NCBI GenBank assembly: GCA_019187085.1 | Contig: JABARS010000030.1 | Coordinates: 1-64,000, forward strand | Source of the DNA: Pseudorhodoplanes sp. | Lineage (GTDB): Bacteria; Pseudomonadota; Alphaproteobacteria; Rhizobiales; Xanthobacteraceae | Length of the DNA stretch: 64,000 nucleotides | Direction of reading: 5' to 3' | Part shown: piece after piece, positions 43,967 through 52,745 of the stretch | Layout of the letters: each line of letters begins with the position of its first letter | Position numbering within the stretch: the first letter of the stretch is position 1 | Program-made: the position numbers and the translations under genes | Notes under the pieces: model-generated | Seen by the model: the letters and a program-made list of their open reading frames with translations, nothing else | Database searches by the model: none | Told to the model about the DNA's origin: nothing

Positions 43967-44848
43967 ATGGCACGTCAGCAGGGCAACGACATCGATGCAC
44001 TGACCGGAACCGAGACCACCGGTCATGTCTGGGACGGGATTCGTGAGCTGAACACCCCGCTGCCGCGCTGGTGGCTCTGGTTGTTCTACGTCACCATCGT
44101 CTGGTCGATCGGCTACTGGATCGTCTATCCGGCCTGGCCACTGGTCAGCTCCTATACGACTGGCTATTTTAACTGGCATTCGCGTCAGGCGATCGTCGAG
44201 GACCTTGCTGCGCTGAAAGCCAAGCGTGCAACGATGACCGATCGCATCGCGCAGACGCCGCTTGAGGGCATCCTGGCCGATTCGGCACTGCTCGACTTCG
44301 CGCGCGCCTACGGACGCGCCGCGTTCGCGGATAATTGCGCTCCCTGTCACGGAGCCGGCGGTGGCGGCGTCAAGGGCTACCCCAACCTCAACGATGACGA
44401 TTGGCTGTGGGGCGGGAAGCTCGAAGACATCGTGCAGACGATCCGTCACGGCATCCGTGCTGCCGACAACGACACCCGTCAAGGGTCGATGCCGGCATTC
44501 GGCCGCGACAAGATGATGGAGCGCGGCGACATCCTGGTGGTTGCCGACTATGTCCGTTCGCTCGCCCGGCTTCAGGTTCCGGCCAATACCGACCTCGCCA
44601 AGGGCCAAAAGCTCTTTGCGGAGAATTGCGTGTCCTGCCATGGCGATAACGGCAAGGGCAACCGCGAGCTTGGCGCACCTGACCTGACCGACCAGATATG
44701 GCTCTACGGGTCGAGCAAGGATACGATTATCGAGGGTCTGATGAACGGCCGCGGCGCGGTGATGCCGGCCTGGAACCAGCGCCTCGACGATACGACGATC
44801 AAGGCGCTGACGGTCTATGTCCATACGCTCGGAGGCGGAGAAAAATAG
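43967..44848 (+). CDS. ccoP: cbb3 oxidase di-haem subunit III CcoP
   Basis: CcoP is a membrane-anchored di-haem cytochrome c, the entry point for electrons. The 293-residue product has an N-terminal membrane segment (RWWLWLFYVTIVWSIGYWIV) and two haem sites, NCAPCHGAGGGG and NCVSCHGDNGKGN, with Met ligands in QGSMPAFGRD and GAVMPAWNQR. It lies between ccoQ and ccoG. Confidence 0.97.
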   Translation: MARQQGNDIDALTGTETTGHVWDGIRELNTPLPRWWLWLFYVTIVWSIGYWIVYPAWPLVSSYTTGYFNWHSRQAIVEDLAALKAKRATMTDRIAQTPLEGILADSALLDFARAYGRAAFADNCAPCHGAGGGGVKGYPNLNDDDWLWGGKLEDIVQTIRHGIRAADNDTRQGSMPAFGRDKMMERGDILVVADYVRSLARLQVPANTDLAKGQKLFAENCVSCHGDNGKGNRELGAPDLTDQIWLYGSSKDTIIEGLMNGRGAVMPAWNQRLDDTTIKALTVYVHTLGGGEK

Positions 44849-44852
44849 GGCG

Positions 44853-46355
44853 ATGGACACAGCGTATGCCGAGCGCAAACCGAAAGAGGTCGTTACGCCC
44901 AAAAAGGAAGGTTTCGATCCCGGTCCGCACGACGATGGGAACGTGCCGCTCTATGCGGCACGCAAGAAGGTCTATCCGCAAAGCGTCACGGGAACGTTTC
45001 GCAGGATCAAGTGGACCGTCCTCATCGTCACGCTCGGCATCTATTATCTGCTGCCGTTCGTACGCTGGAACCGCGGACCGAATGCGCCCGACCAGGCCGT
45101 CCTGATCGATTTTCCGGGACGCCGCTTCTACTTCTTCTTCATCGAAATCTGGCCGCAGGAAGTCTATTTCTTCACCGGCCTACTGATCGTCGCGGCCATG
45201 GCGCTGTTCCTGATGAACGCGGTCGCCGGCCGCCTGTGGTGCGGCTATCTCTGCCCGCAAACGGTCTGGACCGACCTGTTCCTCGCGATCGAACGGCTGG
45301 TGGAAGGCGATCGTCGCGCCCGTATGATCGCCGACGCCGGCCCCTGGACATTCGAGCGGGTGGCGCGCGCGGCGGTGAAGCATTTTCTGTGGCTGATGGT
45401 GGCCTGGTGGACCGGTGGCGCCTGGGTCCTCTACTTTGCCGACGCCCCCACGCTGGTCTGGGATCTCGCAACCGGATACGCGCCGTTTATCGCCTATCTG
45501 TGGATCGGCATCCTGACCTGCACGACCTATCTGCTCGCCGGCCATATGCGCGAGCAGGTCTGTACCTATATGTGTCCCTGGCCGCGCATCCAGGCCGCGC
45601 TGACCGACGAGCATGCGCTCAACGTCACCTATCGATACGATCGCGGCGAGCCGCGCGGATCGATCAAGAAAAGCGAGCAATTGCGCCAGCAGGGATTGCC
45701 GGCCGGCGACTGCGTCGATTGCATGCAATGCGTCAACGTTTGCCCGACCGGAATCGACATCCGCAACGGCGCACAGCTCGAATGTATCCAGTGCGGCCTG
45801 TGCATCGACGCCTGCGACAGCGTCATGACCAGGATCGGACGCCCGACGCGCCTGATCGGCTATGACAGCGACATCAATATCGAGCAGCGTCTCCTCGGCG
45901 AGGAGCGGCGTTTTCAGCTTATTCGGCCGCGCACGGTCCTGTATGCATCGATCATTGCTGTCGTCGGCTCCTTGATGCTCTATGTCCTGCTCACGCGACA
46001 CGATTTTTCTGTCGCAGTGATCCACGACCGCAATCCCGTCTTCGTGCGCCTGACCGACGGCGCGATCCGCAACGGCTACACCCTACGGGTGCTCAACAAG
46101 CGGCTGGAGCCTCGTCGGTTCGCGCTGTCGCTTGACGGTCTTGCCGGCAGCGTGGTCGAGGTCGCGGGTCTTCCGCTCGGGTCCTCGAACATTCTCGAAG
46201 TGGGACCGGACCAGACACGCGAATTCCGCGTCCTTGTCTCCGAATACACCTTCTCGCCGGCGCCCAGCACGGCGATCACCTTCCATCTCACGGATATCGA
46301 ATCTGAGGAGCGCGCCTCGGCGTCTGATAATTTCCGCGCCCCACAGGGGGATTAG
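44853..46355 (+). CDS. ccoG: cbb3 assembly ferredoxin-type protein CcoG
   Basis: CcoG (FixG) is a membrane Fe-S protein that reduces copper for cbb3 assembly. The 500-residue product has membrane helices, the motifs WCGYLCPQTVW and CTYMCPWPRIQ, and two 4Fe-4S clusters in CVDCMQCVNVCPTGIDI and CIQCGLCIDACDSVM. The periplasmic C-terminal domain has an Ig-like fold. The ATG at 44853 (MDTAYAERKPKE) is the family-like start. It follows ccoP after 4 bp. Confidence 0.96.
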   Translation: MDTAYAERKPKEVVTPKKEGFDPGPHDDGNVPLYAARKKVYPQSVTGTFRRIKWTVLIVTLGIYYLLPFVRWNRGPNAPDQAVLIDFPGRRFYFFFIEIWPQEVYFFTGLLIVAAMALFLMNAVAGRLWCGYLCPQTVWTDLFLAIERLVEGDRRARMIADAGPWTFERVARAAVKHFLWLMVAWWTGGAWVLYFADAPTLVWDLATGYAPFIAYLWIGILTCTTYLLAGHMREQVCTYMCPWPRIQAALTDEHALNVTYRYDRGEPRGSIKKSEQLRQQGLPAGDCVDCMQCVNVCPTGIDIRNGAQLECIQCGLCIDACDSVMTRIGRPTRLIGYDSDINIEQRLLGEERRFQLIRPRTVLYASIIAVVGSLMLYVLLTRHDFSVAVIHDRNPVFVRLTDGAIRNGYTLRVLNKRLEPRRFALSLDGLAGSVVEVAGLPLGSSNILEVGPDQTREFRVLVSEYTFSPAPSTAITFHLTDIESEERASASDNFRAPQGD

Positions 46356-46862
46356 ATGCAGGACGACACGCACGCCATCGGGTCCTCGCGCGAGTTGACC
46401 GGCCGCCGGGTCTTTGTTTATTTTGTCGCCTTTTTTGCAGTTGTGTTCGCGGCCAATTTCGTCATGTTCCGCGCGGCGACCTCCACCTTCGGCGGCCTCG
46501 AAACCGAGAGCGCCTATAAAGCCGGTCTTGCCTTCAAGCAGGAACTCGCCGCCGTCCGCGCGCAGGATGGCCTGAAGTGGCAAGTGAATGCTCATGTCGA
46601 ACGCAACGCAGCCGGCGAGGCGACCGTTTCAGTCGACGTGCGGGACCAGCGCGGCATGCCGGTATCGTCTCTCGACGTTAGGGCAAGCCTGCTGCATCCA
46701 CTGATGTCGCGTTACGACCAACCGGTCGTGCTAAGCCATGCACAGCCCGGCCGGTTCGTCGGAAACGCCCCGCTCGCCGCCGGACAATGGACGCTCGCGA
46801 TCGACATCATGCGCGGCGACGAACGCGTATTCCGCTCCAGAAGCCGGGTGGTGCTGAAATGA
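46356..46862 (+). CDS. ccoH: cbb3 assembly protein CcoH
   Basis: CcoH (FixH) is a single-span membrane protein needed for cbb3 assembly. The 168-residue product has the helix VFVYFVAFFAVVFAANFVMF followed by the typical ESAYKAGLAFKQELAAVRAQ, and then a periplasmic beta domain with QPGRFVGNAPLAAGQWTLAI. It starts directly after ccoG, and its stop overlaps the ccoI start (ATGA). Confidence 0.94.
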   Translation: MQDDTHAIGSSRELTGRRVFVYFVAFFAVVFAANFVMFRAATSTFGGLETESAYKAGLAFKQELAAVRAQDGLKWQVNAHVERNAAGEATVSVDVRDQRGMPVSSLDVRASLLHPLMSRYDQPVVLSHAQPGRFVGNAPLAAGQWTLAIDIMRGDERVFRSRSRVVLK

Positions 46863-49090
46863 GCCTCGCCGAAGCCACCGATCTTTCGCCGTTCACCCAT
46901 CGCCACAGCGATGGCACCGCCAGCATGGAGTTCGCGGTCGAGGGCATCAATTGCGGAGGCTGCATCGGGCGGATCGAAAAGTCTCTGAAGCAGTTGAGCG
47001 GCGTCGACGACGCCCGCCTGAATTTCACCAACCGCCGCCTCACCATCGCCTGGACCGATCCGCATTTCGATCCATCGCAAGCGGTCGAGACGCTCGCCCG
47101 CATGGGCTATCGCGCCCATCCGTTCCGCCAGCGGGCCAGCGAGGAATACGAAGCGCAAGAAGCGCAAAGCCTGCTGCGCTACCTCGCCGTCGCCGGCTTC
47201 GCGGCGATGAACATCATGCTGCTGTCGGTTTCCGTCTGGTCCGGCAACGTCACCGACATCACGCCCGAGACGCGCGACCTCTTCCACTGGCTGTCGGCCG
47301 CGATCGCGCTGCCGGCGGCCGCCTATGCGGGCCAGCCATTCTTCCGCAGCGCGCTCTCGGCGCTGCGTGTACGCCAGGTCAATATGGACGTGCCGATCTC
47401 GCTCGGCATCCTGCTCGCGCTCGGAATGTCCCTCGTCGAGACGGCCAACCATACCGAGCATGCCTATTTCGACTCGGCGGTGATGCTGATCTTCTTTCTG
47501 CTATGCGGTCGCTATCTCGACCAGGCCATGCGCCGGCGCACGCGTGCAGTGGCCGGCAATCTGGCCGCGCTGAAAGCGGAGTTTGCGCATCGCCTGCTAG
47601 AGAGCGGCGAAGTGGTCCGCATTCCGGCGTCGGCTGTCCATGTCAACGACCGCCTGCTGATCCGTCCGGGCGAACGTATCCCTGCCGACGGCGTGGTCGT
47701 CGGCGGCCAGTCGCATGTGGACGAGAGCCTCGTCACCGGCGAGACGGCGCCGCGCATGGCCGAAGCCGGCGCGACCTTGTATGCCGGTAGCATCAACCTC
47801 GCGGGCGCGATCACGCTGCGCGTCACGGCCGCTGGACACAACACCCTGCTCGACGAAATCGACCGGCTGCTGGACAAGGCGGTCAAGGACAAGTCGCGCT
47901 ATGTCCAGCTCGCCGACCGCGCGGCCCGCTATTATGCACCGGTCGTGCACACGGCGGCGGCGGCCACCTTCGTCGGCTGGATGCTTGCCGGCCAATCGAC
48001 CCACTTCGCGATCATCACCGCGATCTCGGTTCTGATCATTACCTGCCCGTGCGCGCTCGCGCTCGCCATCCCGGCCGTGCAGGTGGTGGCGGCGGGCACG
48101 TTGTTCCGTAGCGGGATTTTCCTCAATGCCGGAAACGCGATCGAACGCCTCGCCGAGGTCGACACGATCGTCTTCGACAAGACAGGCACTCTGACCCTGC
48201 CCGAACCCTGCGTCGTCAATGCGGGGGAGATCGACACGCTTCTGCTCGATCATGCGGCACGGCTTGCGCTGTCGAGCCGCCATCCGCTCGCGGGTGCGCT
48301 CGCGCGCTATCGCGGCCAGCGTGAACCTTTCCCCGACGTCGCCGAAGAACCCGGCCAGGGCATTCGCACGACCTTCGAAGGCAAGGAGATGCGTCTGGGC
48401 AGCGCCGCCTTCTGCGGCCTGAGCGTACCGCAGGAGCTTACGGACCGTTATCCGGGCGCCTCGCTCATCGCGTTCCGCCATGGGAACAGGGAAGCCGTGC
48501 TTGCGATCCACCAGGCCTTGCGGCCGGACGCCGCCGAAACGGTGCGGGCACTGGCTGCACAGGGCATTACGCTTTCGATCCTGTCCGGCGACCGGGCTGC
48601 CGCCGTCGAGCCGGTGGCGCGCGATCTCGGCATCACCGATTGGCGCGCCGGGCTCAACCCGGCCGAAAAGGTCGCCATGCTGTTCGGACTGAAGGCACGC
48701 GGGCGTCACGTCCTGATGGTCGGCGACGGGATCAACGACGCGCCGTCGCTTGCCTCTGCCGATGTCTCGATGTCGCCCATCACGGCGGCCGATATTTCGC
48801 AGGCCCAGGCCGATGCCGTGTTCGTCAGCGACCGTCTCGAACCGGTGCTGCAGGCCGTGGTCATGGCGCGCAAGGCGCGGCGCCTGATGCGCGAAAACCT
48901 GTGGCTCGCGGCGGTCTATAATGCGTTCGCCGTTCCGATCGCCATGGCGGGCTTCGTCACGCCGCTGATCGCAGCCGCGGCAATGTCGGGATCGTCCCTT
49001 CTTGTGACCCTGAATGCCCTGCGCGCGCGCACTTTGCGCCAGCGCCCCGTCGAACGCGAAAGCGCACCCGCAAGGGAGGTTACGGCATGA
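46859..49090 (+). CDS. ccoI: Copper-transporting P1B-type ATPase CcoI
   Basis: CcoI (FixI) exports copper for cbb3 oxidase maturation. The 743-residue product has an N-terminal heavy-metal domain with C32-x2-C35 (EGINCGGCIGRIEKSLKQL), the transport motif ITCPCALALAIPAV, phosphorylation site VFDKTGTLTLPE and VGDGINDAPSLASADVSMS. The start at 46859 overlaps the ccoH stop. Upstream in-frame ATGs would lie inside ccoH. Confidence 0.96.
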   Translation: MSLAEATDLSPFTHRHSDGTASMEFAVEGINCGGCIGRIEKSLKQLSGVDDARLNFTNRRLTIAWTDPHFDPSQAVETLARMGYRAHPFRQRASEEYEAQEAQSLLRYLAVAGFAAMNIMLLSVSVWSGNVTDITPETRDLFHWLSAAIALPAAAYAGQPFFRSALSALRVRQVNMDVPISLGILLALGMSLVETANHTEHAYFDSAVMLIFFLLCGRYLDQAMRRRTRAVAGNLAALKAEFAHRLLESGEVVRIPASAVHVNDRLLIRPGERIPADGVVVGGQSHVDESLVTGETAPRMAEAGATLYAGSINLAGAITLRVTAAGHNTLLDEIDRLLDKAVKDKSRYVQLADRAARYYAPVVHTAAAATFVGWMLAGQSTHFAIITAISVLIITCPCALALAIPAVQVVAAGTLFRSGIFLNAGNAIERLAEVDTIVFDKTGTLTLPEPCVVNAGEIDTLLLDHAARLALSSRHPLAGALARYRGQREPFPDVAEEPGQGIRTTFEGKEMRLGSAAFCGLSVPQELTDRYPGASLIAFRHGNREAVLAIHQALRPDAAETVRALAAQGITLSILSGDRAAAVEPVARDLGITDWRAGLNPAEKVAMLFGLKARGRHVLMVGDGINDAPSLASADVSMSPITAADISQAQADAVFVSDRLEPVLQAVVMARKARRLMRENLWLAAVYNAFAVPIAMAGFVTPLIAAAAMSGSSLLVTLNALRARTLRQRPVERESAPAREVTA

Positions 49091-49248
49091 GCGTGCTCGT
49101 TTATCTCGTCCCCATCGCCCTTGGCCTCGGACTGACCGGGCTGTTCGCCTTCCTGTGGTCGCTGCGCGCCGGCCAATACGACGATCTTGACGGCGCCGCG
49201 CTGCGCATTCTCGAAGACGACGATCTGCGGGACTCGAACCACGCCTGA
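49087..49248 (+). CDS. ccoS: cbb3 maturation protein CcoS
   Basis: A 53-residue membrane protein starting MSVLVYLVPIALGLGLTGLF, followed by FLWSLRAGQYDDLDGAALRI, the CcoS signature (Gln-Tyr-Asp-Asp-Leu-Asp-Gly). It is required to insert cofactors into cbb3 oxidase. Its ATG overlaps the ccoI stop (ATGA). It is the last gene of the cco operon. Confidence 0.95.
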   Translation: MSVLVYLVPIALGLGLTGLFAFLWSLRAGQYDDLDGAALRILEDDDLRDSNHA

Positions 49249-49551
49249 TCCCGCGCCGCTCTTCCCCACGGCACCGGGTAGGCCCTTGAACGCGGGTCCT
49301 TGCTGCGGGCTCCCGGTGCAGGCTTTTGGCCGCCCAACCCGTCCGGCCGATAAATCGCCTTAAAGCGGGGCTGGCGGGCCGGAGATGGCGACCGGACAAT
49401 GCATCCGGGCTTGGACTGGCCAGCCTCGCCCTCGCTGGCGCAGATTTACCGGTTATAGTAATTTCAGTGCGGCTGAATCGACGGTTGCACATAATAAGTA
49501 CGCGTCGCCCTCAGCCCCGGTCCGCGGCCGGAAACCAGAGGGGCTTGCCCG
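49249..49551. other. Intergenic stretch after the cco operon
   Basis: No gene is supported. GCACCGGG at 49271-49278 and CCCGGTGC at 49312-49319 form a perfect inverted repeat with a 33-nt loop, followed by AGGCTTTTGG. This is a possible but weak end of the cco transcript. The sequence near 49450-49500 is less GC-rich and could hold the promoter of the next small gene. Confidence 0.45.
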
Positions 49552-49887
49552 ATGCCGATATTGTTTTCTTCATTCGTCCTGACGGCGACGCTGCTGTCGG
49601 GCTCCCCGGTGACGACCGCCGGAATAACCGTGGCGGACGGCGATACGTTCGCGCCCGTCATTCTCGTCCAGTCCGGCTCGCAGGTCGCTCCGCGCGATGG
49701 CGGCGGATCGGCCAGCGTCGGCTCCGACGATCCGGCGCCGCGTGCCGCAAAACCCAAGCGGAGACCCGCCCCGGCAGCGGCTGCCCCGGTCGAAAGCTAT
49801 CACCTCAATTGCGCATCGCCGACCGGACTGGCAGGCTGCGTCAATCGCGCCCTCAATAACGAGCTTCGCGGTTTCCGCTATCGCTGA
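49552..49887 (+). CDS. Small exported protein of unknown function
   Basis: The 111-residue product has a hydrophobic N-terminus (MPILFSSFVLTATLLSGSPV), a low-complexity middle with KPKRRPAPAAAAPVE, and a C-terminus with two Cys (YHLNCASPTGLAGCVNRALN). It has no recognised domain. It is convergent with the DUF4189 gene and the first of the run of exported proteins up to 63.6 kb. Confidence 0.55.
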   Translation: MPILFSSFVLTATLLSGSPVTTAGITVADGDTFAPVILVQSGSQVAPRDGGGSASVGSDDPAPRAAKPKRRPAPAAAAPVESYHLNCASPTGLAGCVNRALNNELRGFRYR

Positions 49888-49997
49888 CCGTTTCCGGACG
49901 ACTGCGCCGCAAATGACCCTGCCTGCGCAGGGTATCGAGCCTGCATGGCGTGCGCAGGCTTATACGGACGCTCACAGGAAAAGTTGAGGCGCTAGCG

Positions 49998-51089
49998 CTA
50001 ATAGATGCAGCCGCCGATCGGCGGTTTGCAGTTATAGCCATTGGCGCGGCATTTCCGCAGCGTCTCATCGTAATCGGCCGACGAGTTCCAGCCGGCGCCG
50101 CGCGTATTGCTTCCGACCGTGATGTAGACGCACCCGGAACTCCAGGCACCGGTCGCCTTGCAGTTCGGGCCGCCCGCCGACCGGCACTGCGCCAAAGCGA
50201 TCGTCTTGGCTTCCGACTCCGACGAGACAATGCCGGAATAGCCGATGGCGACGCGCACGCGGCCGCGGACCTTCCACACCGCACCGGCAACCGAATTCCA
50301 GCGCTCGACCGGCTTCGGCGGCGGGGCCAGCGCGGCAAGCGTGGAGCCTTCCGAGCGCAGGCGGTTGGCCAGATCGCCGGTCAGGTAGAGCGATGCCGGG
50401 AAGCCATTGGCCGCCGCATACTGCTTGAGATAATTGCGCTCCACCCCGGACAGGGACGAACGCAATTCGGGCTCGGCGGAGGAGCCGGAATAGCGTTTGC
50501 TGAGCGCCCAGCGGATCATCTTGAGATCGGAATCGGACAGCCTGAGCGCCTGCTCGGCCCGCTCGCGCGCCGATATCGCCGCATCCGACATCATCGATTC
50601 GGCATCGAAAGGACAATGCTTCTCGATCGCCGCGAGCAGCGCGTCGAAATCGAGATTGTCGTAACGGCTGCTGACATACTTGCTGGAATCGCTTCGCTTC
50701 GCGGTCACAAAGAACAATTGCTGCGACCGGAACATCTTCCCCATTTCCGACGTCAGGAATTGCCGCGTGCTCGCCTTGTCAGTCCGGAACGCGACCCGGG
50801 CGTTGTTCTGGACAAAGACCGGATTTGCGAACTGCGCCTCGTTCTCCACGCCGAACGAGAGGCGATCCATGCCGTCGGTGACAAAAGTGAGCCGCGGGGC
50901 CTGGCTGCCGCCGTGTGTCTGGGTCGGAACGAATGCGATCATGCAGCTGCGCGAACTGCGCGGCCCGCTACCGGAGATTTCCAGCTTGGCGTCGGACAAG
51001 AAAACCTCCGCGCCGGCGCCGCTCGCAAACATCGCCGTCGCAGCACAAGCAATCATTCCGACGAAACGCAATTGCATCAGGCGCGACAT
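49998..51089 (-). CDS. Exported protein with C-terminal DUF4189 domain
   Basis: The 363-residue product has a signal peptide ending ASGAGAEV and an N-terminal beta-rich region with RSSRSCMIAFVPTQTHGGS and a patterned VFVQNNARVAFRTD. A middle peptidoglycan-binding-like helical part follows (SDLKMIRWALSKRYSGS). The C-terminal DUF4189 has SESEAKTIALAQCRSAGGPN, SGCVYITVGSN and six or more Cys. DUF4189 domains are small disulfide-rich secreted modules of unknown role. It lies 108 bp downstream of the DUF1598-like gene on the same strand. Confidence 0.78.
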   Translation of the reverse strand: MSRLMQLRFVGMIACAATAMFASGAGAEVFLSDAKLEISGSGPRSSRSCMIAFVPTQTHGGSQAPRLTFVTDGMDRLSFGVENEAQFANPVFVQNNARVAFRTDKASTRQFLTSEMGKMFRSQQLFFVTAKRSDSSKYVSSRYDNLDFDALLAAIEKHCPFDAESMMSDAAISARERAEQALRLSDSDLKMIRWALSKRYSGSSAEPELRSSLSGVERNYLKQYAAANGFPASLYLTGDLANRLRSEGSTLAALAPPPKPVERWNSVAGAVWKVRGRVRVAIGYSGIVSSESEAKTIALAQCRSAGGPNCKATGAWSSGCVYITVGSNTRGAGWNSSADYDETLRKCRANGYNCKPPIGGCIY

Positions 51090-51197
51090 GCGAACTTGCT
51101 ATTCCCCTTCACCGAATTCTGGACGGTATCCTGTCCCCGGCGGCAAATTCTGGCGTGGACTGAAGTGGCTGTCTAGGCGAACGTTTGAGCGGTCGCT

Positions 51198-52574
51198 TCA
51201 GGTTTTGAACAGGTCTTTCAGCGAGCCGGGCGGCTTGGGCTTGCCAACATCGGGGGTGCTCGGCGCCGCCGGGGCAGTGGCCGGCGATTTCGGCCGCGAA
51301 CGGTCGAAAATCCCCTTCAGCACCGCCGGCGATACCGGCCAACTGACCGCTGCCATCTCGGGCGGCTTGGCCGCGATCACGGTGCGACCGGACGAGGAGG
51401 TCTCGGTCGCGACTTCGGTCGTGTCGATCGGCTTCGTAAAGCCCACCGTCACGCCGCCGCAAACCCAGTTGGTATAGAGGGTGGAGCTCCTGCGCTCGCG
51501 CTTGTTGTATTCTTCCCAGCGGCCGAGACCCGGCAAAGATTTCGGAACCGGCACAACCGGAAGTTCGTAGCGGTCCAGCAGCATATCCTGCGCGAAAGCG
51601 ACCTCCCGGAACGCCTTGCGGTCGGCGATGATCCGCGAGACCGCGAACAGGCGGAAAATGTTGTGCATGTCGCGCCAGATCGGCTCGGCGCGATAGGTGT
51701 CCTCCATGCGGGCCGTCCATGCGCAAGCGAATTCCCGCGATATGGGATCGACCTTCCCGGATGCGATGTTTGTATTCGACCGCTGGTCCTCGTCCCGCAG
51801 CACCACCTGCGCGGTGTCGAGGAAGACGGTGTCGGCCTCTTCGGAATACTGGTAGCTGAAACGACCGGGTTCAAACCAGTAACGCGTTTTATGGCCGGGC
51901 CCGAGATCGGCGCCGCGATCGATACGATTGCGCCATTCACGCAGCCGGACGGTATAGGTGCCGGGGAATGGCGAAGCGATCGGCAGTATCACGTCGCCCT
52001 GGCTCACCATCTTCATGCGATAGTCGGCTTCGACCAGTACCTTGGCGACACGGGAATTATGCGGCATGCCTTCGACGCGCACCGTCTGCGGGCGCGCGCA
52101 GATGGCTGCATGCTTTGCCTTGCGGGCGGGGTCGCGGACGGCAATCTTGTCGAGCTCGCGATAGACATTGAGATCGGGATCGATCGAAATCAGCGGATTC
52201 ACGATATAGGTCACGCCGTCGCGCTTCTCGTAATAACGGCCATGGGCCGCCCGTAGCGCGACCACGAGATCGGGAAGGTGCAGCTCGGGCTGGTTGCGTT
52301 CCGAAAGACCCCACAGAATGACGTCCTGGTTTTCCTTGTCCAGGATGAAGCCGTCGAGACGAGTCAGTCCTTCGAGACGCGCGGGCTTTCCGGCCTTCAT
52401 TGCTTCCGACAGCCGACGCAACGAGACCGCGCGCTCGGGCTTCGCCGTGGCCGGCCGCGGCCTGGGATCGCAGGCGAGCTCGAGCGCGGCACTGGCCGGC
52501 CCGCTCAGGAAGGGCGTCAGGCCGGCCGCGAGGCCGCCAGCGACGATATGACGGCGATTGAGTTCAAAGCGCAT
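51198..52574 (-). CDS. Tat-exported DUF1598-like protein
   Basis: The 458-residue product has a twin-arginine signal (NRRHIVAGGLAAGLTPFLSG). A DUF1598-like region at about 65-135 reads GLTRLDGFILDKENQDVILW, then LHLPDLVVALRAAHGRYY and PLISIDPDLNVY. A beta-rich middle contains TYRMKM-type strands and RYWFEPGRFSYQYSEEADTV, and the tail is Pro-rich (KPKPPGSLKDLF). The family is known mainly by sequence and its function is not established. Tat export implies folding, perhaps with a cofactor, before transport. Confidence 0.75.
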   Translation of the reverse strand: MRFELNRRHIVAGGLAAGLTPFLSGPASAALELACDPRPRPATAKPERAVSLRRLSEAMKAGKPARLEGLTRLDGFILDKENQDVILWGLSERNQPELHLPDLVVALRAAHGRYYEKRDGVTYIVNPLISIDPDLNVYRELDKIAVRDPARKAKHAAICARPQTVRVEGMPHNSRVAKVLVEADYRMKMVSQGDVILPIASPFPGTYTVRLREWRNRIDRGADLGPGHKTRYWFEPGRFSYQYSEEADTVFLDTAQVVLRDEDQRSNTNIASGKVDPISREFACAWTARMEDTYRAEPIWRDMHNIFRLFAVSRIIADRKAFREVAFAQDMLLDRYELPVVPVPKSLPGLGRWEEYNKRERRSSTLYTNWVCGGVTVGFTKPIDTTEVATETSSSGRTVIAAKPPEMAAVSWPVSPAVLKGIFDRSRPKSPATAPAAPSTPDVGKPKPPGSLKDLFKT

Positions 52575-52745
52575 GCGTGACGTCCGAGATGATGACGATC
52601 GAGAAATGCGAACCGGATCGGTCGTCCAGCCGGGGAACGATTACCGACCGCGACGCAACCGCAGTTCACGATCGAAGAGCCGTTTGCCGGCCAATGCGAT
52701 GGCGTAGAATGCAAGCTATCCCTGCGGTCATTCTTCACCCTGAAA

